From the NCBI GenBank assembly GCA_946481445.1, contig CAMLOA010000130.1:1-6251 (forward strand): a stretch of 6,251 bases of DNA, read 5' to 3'. The position numbers were made by a program, and so were the translations under genes. Numbering within the stretch: the first letter of the stretch is position 1; every line of letters starts with the position of its first letter. The stretch comes from an uncultured Devosia sp. (GTDB taxonomy: Bacteria > Pseudomonadota > Alphaproteobacteria > Rhizobiales > Devosiaceae). Below are positions 1 to 6,251 of this stretch, in pieces. The notes below the pieces were generated by a model, which worked only from the letters and a program-made list of their open reading frames with translations, searched no databases and was not told the origin of the DNA.

Positions 1-9
1 CCCGGAGCC

Positions 10-453
10 ATGAGCAAGAGCGCGACCGAGCCGACACTGGAGGAAGCCTGCATGCACAAGGGCATGCGGATGACCGACCAGCGCCGTGTCATCGCCCGCA
101 TCATCGAGCAGGCCTCCGATCACCCCGATGTGGAAGAGCTCTATCGCCGCGCCTCGGCTGTCGATCCGCGCATTTCCCTGTCGACGGTCTACCGCACCGT
201 CAACCTGTTCGAGGAAGCCGGGCTGGTCACCAAGCACGACTTCAAGGACGGTCGGGCGCGGTTTGAACTGATCCCCGACGAGCATCACGACCACCTGATC
301 GATATCCGTACCGGCAAGGTCATCGAATTCCGCAACGAGGAGATCGAGGCCATCCAGGAGGTTATCGCCAAGCGCCTGGGCTACCGCCTCGTGGATCACC
401 GCCTCGAACTCTACGCCGTTCCCGTCGATGGTGCCGACAAAGCCAAGAAATGA
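10..453 (+). CDS. fur: Fur-family metal-responsive regulator (Fur/Mur type)
   Basis: This is a 147-residue cytoplasmic DNA-binding repressor that senses a divalent metal. In alphaproteobacteria, proteins of this type often act as Mur, the manganese uptake regulator, rather than as an iron sensor. A winged-helix domain fills roughly residues 15-85, with the recognition helix at about 57-72 (SLSTVYRTVNLFEEAG). The dimerisation and metal domain follows. Both Fur metal sites can be matched by motif alignment: H38, E86, H93 and H95, and H92, D94, E113 and H130 (motif HHDHLI at 92-97). The C-terminal CxxC zinc pairs of E. coli Fur are absent; the only Cys is C14. ATG 10 is preferred because the LEEAC-x4-MRMT segment (residues 10-21) resembles rhizobial homologues. 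A good GGAGGA lies 7 bases before ATG 52 (Met15), so a shorter form cannot be excluded. plsC overlaps the stop. Whether it responds to Fe or Mn cannot be read from the sequence. Confidence 0.95.
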   Translation: MSKSATEPTLEEACMHKGMRMTDQRRVIARIIEQASDHPDVEELYRRASAVDPRISLSTVYRTVNLFEEAGLVTKHDFKDGRARFELIPDEHHDHLIDIRTGKVIEFRNEEIEAIQEVIAKRLGYRLVDHRLELYAVPVDGADKAKK

Positions 454-1253
454 TCTTCCGCGTCCTCTTCTTCATATTCGTCTTCGTGCCGGTGATGATC
501 GTCATCATCCCCGCCCAGGCCATCATCAACGCCCTGCGCCTGCCGTTCTGGCAGGTGCTGCCGCGCTTCTTCCATCGCGTCGGCTGCATCTTCCTGGGCC
601 TGCGGGTCACCGTGATCGGCGAGCCGGCGACAGGCCGCCCGACCCTGCTGGTCTCCAATCACGTCTCCTGGACCGACATTGTCGCGATAGGCTCGGTGGC
701 CGATGTCACCTTCGTCGCCAAGCGCGAGGTCAGCGAGTGGTTCTTCGTCGGCATGATGGCCAACCTGCAGAAGACCATCTATGTCGACCGCACGCGCCGC
801 TCCGATGCCGGGCGGACGTCGCGGGAAATGGGCGCCCACATGGCCGGGGGCAATGCCGTATTGCTCTTCGCCGAGGGCCAGTCCGATATCGGCACCCATG
901 TCCTGCCCTTCCGCTCCGCCCTGGTTGGGGCAGCCCAGCATGCCATGATCGATGCCGGAGCCAAGGAAGTGATGATCCAGCCGCTCACCATCGCCTATAC
1001 CAAGCTGCAGGGCCTGCCCGTGGGGCGCAACGAGCGCTCCCTCATCGCCTGGATCAAGTCCAAGTCGGTCAAGCAGAATATCAGGGACATCCTGGGCGGG
1101 CCGGTCAAGGACGTCACGGTGGCCTTTGGAACGCCGCGCCCGCTCAACGAGACGGACAATCGCAAGCTGGTGACCAAGGCGGCCGAAAACGACGTGCGCG
1201 CCATGCTCGTGGCCCTCAATCGGGGCCAGAAGCTTCCCGCCCGCGCCGCCTGA
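450..1253 (+). CDS. plsC: 1-acyl-sn-glycerol-3-phosphate acyltransferase
   Basis: This 267-residue enzyme acylates lysophosphatidic acid at sn-2 to give phosphatidic acid, the second acylation of phospholipid synthesis, at the inner membrane. Residues 1-29 form a hydrophobic N-terminal anchor. The acyltransferase H-x4-D motif is NHVSWTD, with H71 and D76. The substrate-binding block is KTIYVDR (108-114). The third block reads FAEGQSD (140-146) where the family norm is close to FPEGTRS, and is followed by VLPFRSALVGAA. The catalytic pair is intact, so activity is expected. The ATG overlaps the fur stop as ATGA with no convincing Shine-Dalgarno sequence, which suggests translational coupling. 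The fur-plsC pairing is common in Rhizobiales, where as I recall miaB and phoH follow; here they do not. The C-terminus (KLPARAA) is basic and probably not structured. Confidence 0.93.
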   Translation: MIFRVLFFIFVFVPVMIVIIPAQAIINALRLPFWQVLPRFFHRVGCIFLGLRVTVIGEPATGRPTLLVSNHVSWTDIVAIGSVADVTFVAKREVSEWFFVGMMANLQKTIYVDRTRRSDAGRTSREMGAHMAGGNAVLLFAEGQSDIGTHVLPFRSALVGAAQHAMIDAGAKEVMIQPLTIAYTKLQGLPVGRNERSLIAWIKSKSVKQNIRDILGGPVKDVTVAFGTPRPLNETDNRKLVTKAAENDVRAMLVALNRGQKLPARAA

Positions 1254-1300
1254 CGCGAACGCATAAAATCCCGCAGGTTAGGCTTAACACCCGCTTCCGT

Positions 1301-1329
1301 TTGGCCATTAGGGTTTCGTTAGCTATCAC
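1301..1329 (+). promoter_or_regulatory. Possible sigma70-type promoter for the small membrane gene
   Basis: TTGGCC (1301-1306) and TATCAC (1324-1329) are separated by 17 bases. Each matches 4 of 6 positions of the -35 and -10 consensus. The -10 box ends 27 bases before the preferred ATG at 1357. It lies in the 103-base gap after plsC, where no clear hairpin terminator is visible, so read-through from plsC is also possible. Matches this weak occur by chance. Confidence 0.35.
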
Positions 1330-1346
1330 GATCTCCATGCGAGGAT

Positions 1347-1351
1347 GGAGG
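1347..1351 (+). promoter_or_regulatory. Ribosome binding site that decides the start at 1357
   Basis: GGAGG lies 5 bases before ATG 1357. The upstream in-frame ATG at 1345 has only a GAGG directly touching it, which is too close to work. The Shine-Dalgarno sequence therefore favours 1357, which shortens the protein by four residues (MEAA). Confidence 0.6.
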
Positions 1352-1356
1352 CGGCG

Positions 1357-1614
1357 ATGCTGATCGAACTGGTGGTGCTGTGGGCGATTGTGATCGGCAC
1401 CGTGGCGTGGTTCATCCGCGACGAGCGTCGCCTGAAGGCCGAGGCGCTGGATCGTGCCGCGCTGGGCTTTGCCCGCCCGCCCCACTATCGCCGTGCCGAT
1501 ACGACCTCAGCACATGTTGTCGAGCAGGCGGCTGCGCTTGCGCCTGCGCGGCGGACCGGCGGTCTCTCCGAAACCGACCGGCGCTTCATCAAGGCCTACG
1601 CTGCTCTCAACTAG
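1357..1614 (+). CDS. Small single-pass membrane protein, unknown function
   Basis: I do not recognise this 85-residue protein. It begins MLIELVVLWAIVIGTVAWFI, one hydrophobic segment at about residues 2-19. Next comes a strongly charged stretch (RDERRLKAEALDR), then an Arg-, Ala- and Pro-rich linker, and a C-terminal tail (LSETDRRFIKAYAALN) that looks helical. The positive charges directly after the membrane segment suggest the bulk of the protein is cytoplasmic by the positive-inside rule; this is inference. There is no lipobox or cleavable signal motif. The start at 1357 is chosen for its GGAGG; ATG 1345 would add MEAA. It follows plsC after 103 bases and may have its own promoter. Its last 8 bases overlap the 3' end of a gene on the other strand. 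The ordered membrane-then-charged layout and good ribosome site argue for a real gene. Confidence 0.6.
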   Translation: MLIELVVLWAIVIGTVAWFIRDERRLKAEALDRAALGFARPPHYRRADTTSAHVVEQAAALAPARRTGGLSETDRRFIKAYAALN

Positions 1615-1861
1615 CCGCCGCCAGGTGCGCCTTGAGCCGGGCGATGATCCCGGCCGCCTTGAGCATCAGCGCCATGTCGATATCGGCCTCGCTGGCACCG
1701 GCGCTGACGTCGGTCCAGACCGGGATGGACAAGTCGTGCACCTGTTCGCGGCCGGCCCCGTTTTCGGCAAGGACTGCCCGCACATGTCCGGTTACCCGGC
1801 CCGCCAGCTTGGGATGCGCCTGGCGGTCGCGCACCGCGATTTCTATCAGTTCGATCGTCAT
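1607..1861 (-). CDS. Small soluble protein, unknown function
   Basis: I do not recognise this 84-residue protein, and it shows no signal peptide or membrane segment. It starts with a beta-like stretch (MTIELIEIAVRDR), has a middle helix-like part (LAGRVTGHVRAVLAENG), a short VHDLSIPVWTDV strand-like part, and ends in an Ala-rich helix (DMALMLKAAGIIARLKAHLAAAS). About four fifths of its codons end in G or C (69 of 84 by my count), as expected for a translated gene in this genome. Only a weak G-run (GGGG, 1867-1870) precedes the ATG. It lies 121 bases downstream of pncB on the same strand and could be read from the same transcript; that gap shows no clear promoter or terminator. Its tail overlaps the convergent membrane-protein gene by 8 bases. 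Confidence 0.6.
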   Translation of the reverse strand: MTIELIEIAVRDRQAHPKLAGRVTGHVRAVLAENGAGREQVHDLSIPVWTDVSAGASEADIDMALMLKAAGIIARLKAHLAAAS

Positions 1862-1982
1862 TCTGGCCCCATAAGGAGCCCCCGCACCAGAGCTAGCGCG
1901 TCATGGTTCCCCAAAGGTTAACGCAAACCGGTGCCATGGCGTTCTCCACAATTGCGGCTTGCTCGCCACTGTTTCGGCGCGG

Positions 1983-3290
1983 TCACACCTTGACGGCGTG
2001 CTCCACCCGCCCGGCATCGCCGAAGATGCGAAGATAGCGGGCAATCTCCTCCTTGGTCCCGGTCGCCTTGGCGGGATTGTCCGAGAGCTTGACCGCCGGA
2101 CGGCCATTGGCCTCGCTGACCTTGGCGACAATGGAGATGGGGTCGAGACCGGGATTGGGCTCGGGTGCGCAGCCCTCGAAATCGTTGGTGAGATTGGTGC
2201 CCCAGCCGAAGGCCATGCGGACCTTGCCGTCGAAATGCAGGTAGGCCTCCTCGATCATGTCGACATCCAGGCCATCCGAGAAGATCAGCAGCTTGTCGCG
2301 CGGATCGCGGCCCCGCTCCTTCCACCAAGCGATGATCCGTTCCCCGCCCTCGATGGCGGGGGCGCTGTCGGGACGGAACCCGGTCCAGTCCGCGACCCAG
2401 TCCGGCGCGTGGCGGAGGAAGCTGTCGGTGCCGAAGGCGTCGGGCAGCACGATCTTGAGGTTGCCCCCGTAATAGCTTTCCCAGTCCTGCAGCACCTGGT
2501 AGGGCGCCGCCCGGAGGGCATCATCGGTCCTGGCCAGGGCCGCCAGCACCATGGGCAGCTCATGGGCATTGGTGCCCAGCGCCTCCAGGTCATTGTCCAT
2601 GGCAAGCTTGACGTTGGACGTGCCGGTAAAGGCCTCCCCGATCCCTTCCTTGAGCGCCTCCACGCACCAGCGCTGCCACAGGAAGGAGTGCCGCCGGCGC
2701 GTGCCGAAATCGGAGATCCTGAGGTCGGGCAGCTTGGCCAGGCGCTCGACCTTTTCCCACATCTTGGCCTTGGCCCGGGCATAGAGCACGTCGAGCGTGA
2801 ACGGCCCGTAATGCTTCATGGCTGCCCTTGAGCGCAGCTCGTTGATGATGGCAAGGGCCGGGATTTCCCACATCGTGGTCTCGAGCCAGAGGCCTGGAAA
2901 ATCCAGCACGAACTGACCGTCGCGCCGCTCGAGCCGATAGTCGGGCAGGCGGAAATCCTCGAGCCACTTGAGAAAGGCCGGCTCGAAGATCTGCTTGGAG
3001 CCATAGAAGCTGTTGCCGGCCAGCCAGATCATCTCCTTCTTGGAAAAGCGCAGCGTGCGGACATGGTCCAGCTGCGCGCGCAGTTCCTCGATGTCGATTT
3101 CTTCGGCCAGGCGCACGGATCTGGTGCGGTTGATCAGGCTGAAGGTTGCCTCGACATTGGGGTAGAGCCCCCAGATCATCTGCAGCATCAGGAGCTTGTA
3201 GAAATCCGTGTCGAGCAGGCTGCGCACGATCGGGTCGAGCTTCCAGGTGTGGTTGTACACACGCCGGGCAATATCGGTGTAAGTCGCCAT
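1983..3290 (-). CDS. pncB: Nicotinate phosphoribosyltransferase
   Basis: This 435-residue cytoplasmic enzyme makes nicotinate mononucleotide from nicotinate and PRPP, driven by ATP hydrolysis, in the Preiss-Handler route of NAD salvage. Visible family blocks are [14 protein letters not shown] near the N-terminus (substrate-binding region), FGTRRRHS (195-202), GTNAHE (239-244), GFRPDS (304-309), [10 protein letters not shown] (337-346) and [10 protein letters not shown] (361-370). H243 in GTNAHE corresponds to the His that is phosphorylated in the catalytic cycle of this family. Length is normal for the bacterial PncB type. The ATG at 3290 ([16 protein letters not shown]) is preferred over an in-frame GTG four codons earlier, because homologues begin near that point and an AGTGGGA-like ribosome site precedes it. 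No key residue appears to be missing. It follows xynB by 102 bases, with a GC-rich hairpin between, so it is probably transcribed independently. Confidence 0.95.
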   Translation of the reverse strand: MATYTDIARRVYNHTWKLDPIVRSLLDTDFYKLLMLQMIWGLYPNVEATFSLINRTRSVRLAEEIDIEELRAQLDHVRTLRFSKKEMIWLAGNSFYGSKQIFEPAFLKWLEDFRLPDYRLERRDGQFVLDFPGLWLETTMWEIPALAIINELRSRAAMKHYGPFTLDVLYARAKAKMWEKVERLAKLPDLRISDFGTRRRHSFLWQRWCVEALKEGIGEAFTGTSNVKLAMDNDLEALGTNAHELPMVLAALARTDDALRAAPYQVLQDWESYYGGNLKIVLPDAFGTDSFLRHAPDWVADWTGFRPDSAPAIEGGERIIAWWKERGRDPRDKLLIFSDGLDVDMIEEAYLHFDGKVRMAFGWGTNLTNDFEGCAPEPNPGLDPISIVAKVSEANGRPAVKLSDNPAKATGTKEEIARYLRIFGDAGRVEHAVKV

Positions 3291-3349
3291 GGATAATCCC
3301 ACTTCGCCACTGGGCTTTTAGCGCTTCGGGCCTGGGATGGAAAGGCAGG

Positions 3350-3381
3350 GCGGCCGTCCCGACTGGCTGCCGGGCGGCCGC
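3350..3381 (-). terminator. GC-rich hairpin after xynB, possible terminator
   Basis: Bases 3350-3361 pair with 3371-3381: 11 G-C pairs, one bulged T at 3357 and a 9-base loop. The hairpin starts 11 bases past the xynB stop and ends 59 bases before the pncB ATG. On the - strand it is followed by CCTGCCTTTCC rather than a true T-run, so it is at best a weak intrinsic terminator. Its placement between two functionally unrelated genes supports a boundary role. Confidence 0.4.
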
Positions 3382-3392
3382 GCCGGCCGGGT

Positions 3393-5003
3393 TCAGATTT
3401 CGTAGCGGTCCGTTGCGTCGTGCTGTGGCCGGTAGAGGAAATAGTCAAACCGGGCCGGGCTGGCCATGCCGTTGAGATCGCTGGCGGCCATGCCGACAAA
3501 TGCGCCGGTGAAGCTGCCATGTGCCTGATGCCCTCCGCACTCGTCCGACAGGATCGAGGCATCCAGCACCGGTCCGATCGGCGTGAGGTCCTCACCCTCC
3601 AGCGCATAGAAGAATTGCAGCTTGGGCCCGCGAATGGTCAGCGCCAGCCGGACCTTGCCACTTGGAGGAATCTGCACCGGGGCGGCGGGGAATTTGAGGT
3701 TCCCGTCGGGCCAGGACACTTCCGAGCTCATGATCAGCAGTTCGCGCTGTCCGTCCGAATGGGCCGTCACGGCCAGGTAGAAGAAGTTGTAGCGGCTGTA
3801 ATAGGCCGTCAGCCCGGCAAAGGTGCGCTCGTCGGTCGGGGAGAAGTCGATGAGCGTCTCCGCATCATAGGAGAAATGCGTCTGCCGCCGTGCCACCAGC
3901 GCCTGCTCGAACCAGGACCCGATCGACTCCCTGCCGTATAGCGTCAGCGTGCCCCCTTCGGTGGAGAAGATGCGCTCTGTCTCCGGCGTGCGCAGCCACT
4001 GGAAGTCGATGGGCAATCCACGTTCGAAGCTGTAGCGCTTTTCGGTCCAGTAGGCGTTGTCGTTGCGGGCCCCGGGCACCTCGACATGCAGGGACGGCAC
4101 CGGGCCATTCTTGACATAGAGCCAGTCGTCCTCGCCCCAATAGGCTTCCTGGATGGCCGTCTCGCGTCCCAGCACGCAGCGGCGTTCCTGCGTCGTCGGC
4201 CGGCCGGTGAGGTGCACCAGATAGGTCCTGCCCTCCGGCGTCTCGACAAGGTCGCCATGCCCGGCGCGCTGCAGCGCGGCAAAGGGCGCGTCCTTGCTGG
4301 TCAGGATATGCTTGTCCGGGTGGGTCTCGTATTGACCATCGATGGTGCGCGAGCGGGCGAAAGTGCAGGCATGCTCATAGGCCGTGCCGCCTTCTGCGGT
4401 CAGCAAATAGTACCAGCCATTCCGCTTGTAGAGATGCGGCCCCTCGACCAGCTTGAGGTCGGTGCCCTGGTAGATATTGGTGATCGGCCCGACCAGCTTG
4501 CCCGCCTTGGGGTCGAATTCCTGCAGCACGATCCCCGCGAAGAGCAGCGGCCGGCGCCGGTGGTCCCAGGTCATGTTGACGAACCACTTGCGGCCGTCGT
4601 CGTCGTGAAACAGGCTCGGATCGAAGCCCGAGGAGTTCATGTAGATCGGGTCGCTCCAGGGTCCTTCGATGCTCTCCGACCAGACGATGTAGTTGTGCGC
4701 ATCCTTGAACGAGCCGTCCTTGCGCTTCACATCGGTATAGACCAGCCAGAATTTCTCGCCGTCATGGGTGAGGCAGGGCGCCCAGACGCCGCAGGAATCG
4801 GGGTCGCCCCGCATGTCGAGCTGGCTCTTGCGGGTGAGCGGACGGGTGATCAGTTCCCAGTTGGCCAGATCCCTTGAGTGGTGGATCTGCACGCCCGGAT
4901 ACCATTCGAAGGTCGAGGTGGCGATATAGTAATCCTCGCCGACTCGCAGGATGGACGGGTCCGGATTGAAGCCGGGCAGGATTGGGTTGGTGATCTGGGG
5001 CAT
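3393..5003 (-). CDS. xynB: GH43 beta-xylosidase (XynB type)
   Basis: This 536-residue glycoside hydrolase would release D-xylose from the non-reducing end of xylo-oligosaccharides by an inverting mechanism; activity on arabinofuranosides is common in the family. The N-terminal five-bladed beta-propeller (about 1-310) carries the GH43 triad: base D15 in NPILPGFNPDPS, D128 in SGFDPSLF and acid E187 in EGPHLYK. H249 in the AGHGD segment also fits. Each sits one residue beyond its counterpart in the Selenomonas enzyme SXA as I recall its numbering. The C-terminal beta-sandwich (about 325-525) closes the active site in this subfamily (probably GH43_11). There is no signal peptide, so it acts in the cytoplasm on imported oligosaccharides. 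AGGA (5011-5014) precedes the ATG by 7 bases and overlaps the TAG of the GNAT gene, which suggests coupling. xylA, which would use the product, lies upstream on the same strand. Confidence 0.94.
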   Translation of the reverse strand: MPQITNPILPGFNPDPSILRVGEDYYIATSTFEWYPGVQIHHSRDLANWELITRPLTRKSQLDMRGDPDSCGVWAPCLTHDGEKFWLVYTDVKRKDGSFKDAHNYIVWSESIEGPWSDPIYMNSSGFDPSLFHDDDGRKWFVNMTWDHRRRPLLFAGIVLQEFDPKAGKLVGPITNIYQGTDLKLVEGPHLYKRNGWYYLLTAEGGTAYEHACTFARSRTIDGQYETHPDKHILTSKDAPFAALQRAGHGDLVETPEGRTYLVHLTGRPTTQERRCVLGRETAIQEAYWGEDDWLYVKNGPVPSLHVEVPGARNDNAYWTEKRYSFERGLPIDFQWLRTPETERIFSTEGGTLTLYGRESIGSWFEQALVARRQTHFSYDAETLIDFSPTDERTFAGLTAYYSRYNFFYLAVTAHSDGQRELLIMSSEVSWPDGNLKFPAAPVQIPPSGKVRLALTIRGPKLQFFYALEGEDLTPIGPVLDASILSDECGGHQAHGSFTGAFVGMAASDLNGMASPARFDYFLYRPQHDATDRYEI

Positions 5004-5012
5004 GACGGTGTC

Positions 5013-5459
5013 CTAGGAGGCCGGCAGGTTCCGCCGGTATTGAATGAAGCCCGAACGCTGCGAAACTTTGTCGTAGAGGGCGCGTGCCGTTGTGTTGGAT
5101 TCATGCGTGAGCCAGTACACGCGTGAACTTCCTTTCGCCGCAGCGTCGGCGGCGACATGGTCGATCAGAGCGCTGCCCATCCCTCGGCCACGGCCCTCCG
5201 GGGCGACGAACAGGTCCTGCAAGTAGCAGGTGTCGGCAATTGACCAGTTGGTGCGATGATAGATCCAGTGAACCAGCCCCACGGGCTGGTCGTCCCGAAG
5301 CGCCAGGGCGCCCCAGGTCGGCTCGGCGGGATCGAGCAGGCGGGACCACGTCGAGGCATAGACCGCGTCGGGCAGCGCGGTTTCGTAGAAGGCCAGGTAG
5401 GCCCGCCACAAGTCCGCCCATGCGGCGCGGTCGTTCGATGTGATTGGCCTGATCGTCAC
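5013..5459 (-). CDS. GNAT-family N-acetyltransferase
   Basis: This acetyl-CoA-dependent acyltransferase has an unknown substrate, 148 residues with the start chosen here. Acetyl-CoA binding motif A is LQDLFVAPEGRGRGMGSALI (80-99), whose R-G-R-G-M-G turn holds the pyrophosphate. The C-terminal half of the fold shows VYWLTHESNTTARALYDKV and a final SGFIQYRR strand. The start is uncertain. The GTG at 5459 begins VTIRPITSNDRAAW, where GNAT domains normally start, but has a weak ribosome site. An ATG at 5534 has GAGGGA 9 bases upstream and would add 25 low-complexity Arg-, Ala- and Pro-rich residues, but it lies inside a repeat element. The reading frame stays open to a TTG in a hairpin loop, which is not credible as a start. 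xynB begins 9 bases after the stop, so the two are likely co-transcribed. A role in xylose use is not evident. Confidence 0.88.
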   Translation of the reverse strand: MTIRPITSNDRAAWADLWRAYLAFYETALPDAVYASTWSRLLDPAEPTWGALALRDDQPVGLVHWIYHRTNWSIADTCYLQDLFVAPEGRGRGMGSALIDHVAADAAAKGSSRVYWLTHESNTTARALYDKVSQRSGFIQYRRNLPAS

Positions 5460-5518
5460 GCTGCACTCGCCGTCGGTGCCCTGCGCCCTGGCGGGAGCAG
5501 GTGGCGCGCAGCGCCGGA

Positions 5519-5620
5519 TGAGGGACACGGGCATCGGGCTCAATCCCTCACCCGTCCGGAGCCTGACTTCGGGTGCTGCGCGACCCGGAAGGGGCGCCCT
5601 CTCCCGCAAGGGGAGAGGGC
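5519..5620. repeat. REP-like intergenic element with several inverted repeats
   Basis: Three nested or adjacent stems are visible in about 100 bases. TGAGGGA (5519-5525) pairs with TCCCTCA (5544-5550); CACCCG (5549-5554) pairs with CGGGTG (5570-5575); GCCCTCTCCC (5596-5605) pairs perfectly with GGGAGAGGGC (5611-5620). The pattern 'CCCTCACCC ... CCCTCTCCC-GCAA-GGGGAGAGGG' resembles dispersed intergenic repeats that I recall from Rhizobiales genomes. Only one copy is in the window, so repetitiveness is inferred. It fills most of the 169-base gap between xylA and the GNAT gene. Confidence 0.6.
5596..5620 (-). terminator. Perfect hairpin just after xylA, possible attenuator or mRNA 3' stabiliser
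   Basis: A perfect 10-base-pair stem with a 5-base loop begins 8 bases past the xylA stop. On the - strand it is followed by GCGCCCCTTCC with no T-run, so a full intrinsic terminator is unlikely. REP-type hairpins in this position often block 3' exonucleases or lower expression of downstream genes; that role is inferred here. Confidence 0.4.
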
Positions 5621-5628
5621 AGTTTCGA

Positions 5629-6251
5629 TCAAACGAAGCGGTTGATCAGGTTTTCGAGATATTCTTGCTGACCGGACCTGGGCTGCGGGTTGATGTTCTC
5701 GGCATCGACCTTGGCGGCCAGATCGGCAAGCGAGAGCTTGCCGGAGAGGATGTCCTTGCCCAGGCCCTGCTGCCAGCCGGCATAGCGCGCATCGACCACC
5801 TTGTCATAGGTGCCATCCTCGATGATGGCCGCTGCGGCCTTGAGCGAACGGGCCAGCACGTCGAGGCCGCCGATATGGCCATGCAGCAGGTCGGCCGGGT
5901 CGATCGACTGGCGGCGCACCTTGGCGTCGAAGTTCCAGCCGCCCGAGCCAAGGCCACCGGCCTTGAGGATCTGGTAGAAGGCCAATGTGGTTTCCGGCAC
6001 GTTGTTGGGGAACTGGTCGGTATCCCAGCCCGACTGCAGGTCGTTGCGGTTGGCGTCGACCGAGCCGAGGATGCCCAGGGAGGCCGCCAGGGCCAGTTCA
6101 TGTTCGAAGGAGTGGTTGGCGAGGAAGGCATGGCCGACCTCGATATTGCACTTCACCTTGGTCTCGAGGCCGTACTTCTTGAGGAAGCCATAGACCGTGG
6201 CGACGTCGAAGTCATACTGGTGCTTGCTCGGCTCCTGCGGCTTGGGCTCGA
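5629..6251 (-). CDS. xylA: Xylose isomerase, C-terminal part (cut by window edge)
   Basis: XylA interconverts D-xylose and D-xylulose in the cytoplasm, the first step of bacterial xylose catabolism, using two divalent metal ions. The last 206 residues are present, and the frame is open through the window edge at 6251, where it reads [20 protein letters not shown], a typical class II segment. Metal-ligand motifs in order (fragment numbering) are NIEVGH with E37 and H40, SVDAN with D65, GWDTDQFP with D76 and D78, and NFDAKVRR with D108. The common NIEANHA is NIEVGHA here, a variation I recall in rhizobial enzymes. The C-terminus, [15 protein letters not shown], is family-typical. The missing N-terminal half holds the catalytic His and the remaining metal Glu. 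It is the most upstream gene seen of the - strand xylose cluster. Confidence 0.95.
   Translation of the reverse strand, partial: EPKPQEPSKHQYDFDVATVYGFLKKYGLETKVKCNIEVGHAFLANHSFEHELALAASLGILGSVDANRNDLQSGWDTDQFPNNVPETTLAFYQILKAGGLGSGGWNFDAKVRRQSIDPADLLHGHIGGLDVLARSLKAAAAIIEDGTYDKVVDARYAGWQQGLGKDILSGKLSLADLAAKVDAENINPQPRSGQQEYLENLINRFV

Noticed and set aside
428..1363. 311-codon + strand frame overlapping fur and plsC
   Set aside because: Its translation is rich in Arg, His, Pro and Gly, as is typical of an out-of-frame reading of GC-rich DNA, while plsC in the other frame has clear motifs.
1380..1921. Two + strand frames (1380-1874 and 1454-1921) across the small-gene region
   Set aside because: Both are Cys/Arg/Ser/Pro-rich readings that overlap two better-supported small genes in other frames and have no plausible ribosome site or domain.
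1916..1929. GGTT-N6-AACC inverted pair containing GTTAAC, considered as an operator or CtrA-type site
   Set aside because: The arms are only 4 bases, there is no TTAA-N7-TTAA spacing, and no promoter can be placed next to it with confidence.
1959..2831. 290-codon open frame on the + strand opposite pncB
   Set aside because: It lies entirely antisense to a clear pncB with all family motifs. Long antisense open frames are expected in GC-rich coding DNA, and its translation resembles no known family.
4086..4877. 263-codon open frame on the + strand opposite xynB
   Set aside because: It is antisense to the GH43 gene with its intact catalytic triad. It has no recognisable domain and is a composition artefact.
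5460..5609. N-terminal extension of the GNAT protein to a TTG at 5609
   Set aside because: The TTG lies in the loop of a perfect hairpin, and the extension is low-complexity and encoded by repeat sequence.

Overview
The window is GC-rich and comes from an alphaproteobacterium, most likely of the Hyphomicrobiales. A Devosia-like genome is my best guess, from the Mur-type Fur protein, the fur-plsC pair, the class II xylose isomerase sequence and a REP-like 'CCCTCTCCC-GCAA-GGGGAGAGGG' hairpin. No taxonomic search was possible, so genus level is inference.

Left part (1-1861): a complete Fur/Mur-type metal regulator overlaps by 4 bases with plsC (lysophosphatidate acyltransferase); both are on the + strand. 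A short gap with a possible sigma70-type promoter leads to a small single-pass membrane protein of unknown function (+). Its 3' end overlaps by 8 bases, tail to tail, with a small unknown soluble protein on the - strand.

Right part (1983-6251): everything is on the - strand. Reading in the direction of transcription (from high to low coordinates) the order is: the C-terminal 206 residues of xylose isomerase (xylA, cut by the window edge), a REP-like inverted-repeat element, a GNAT acetyltransferase, a GH43 beta-xylosidase (xynB), a GC-rich hairpin, nicotinate phosphoribosyltransferase (pncB), and then the small unknown gene. XynB would release D-xylose from xylo-oligosaccharides in the cytoplasm and XylA would convert it to D-xylulose, so this is the edge of a xylan/xylose utilisation locus. 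The GNAT gene is wedged between the two sugar genes, 9 bases ahead of xynB. pncB is a housekeeping NAD-salvage gene that probably has its own transcription start.

I found no CRISPR array, tRNA or rRNA gene, insertion sequence or defence system. The window looks like ordinary chromosome. The points most worth a second look are the GNAT gene inside the xylose locus with its unclear start next to a repeat, and the two unrecognised small genes.
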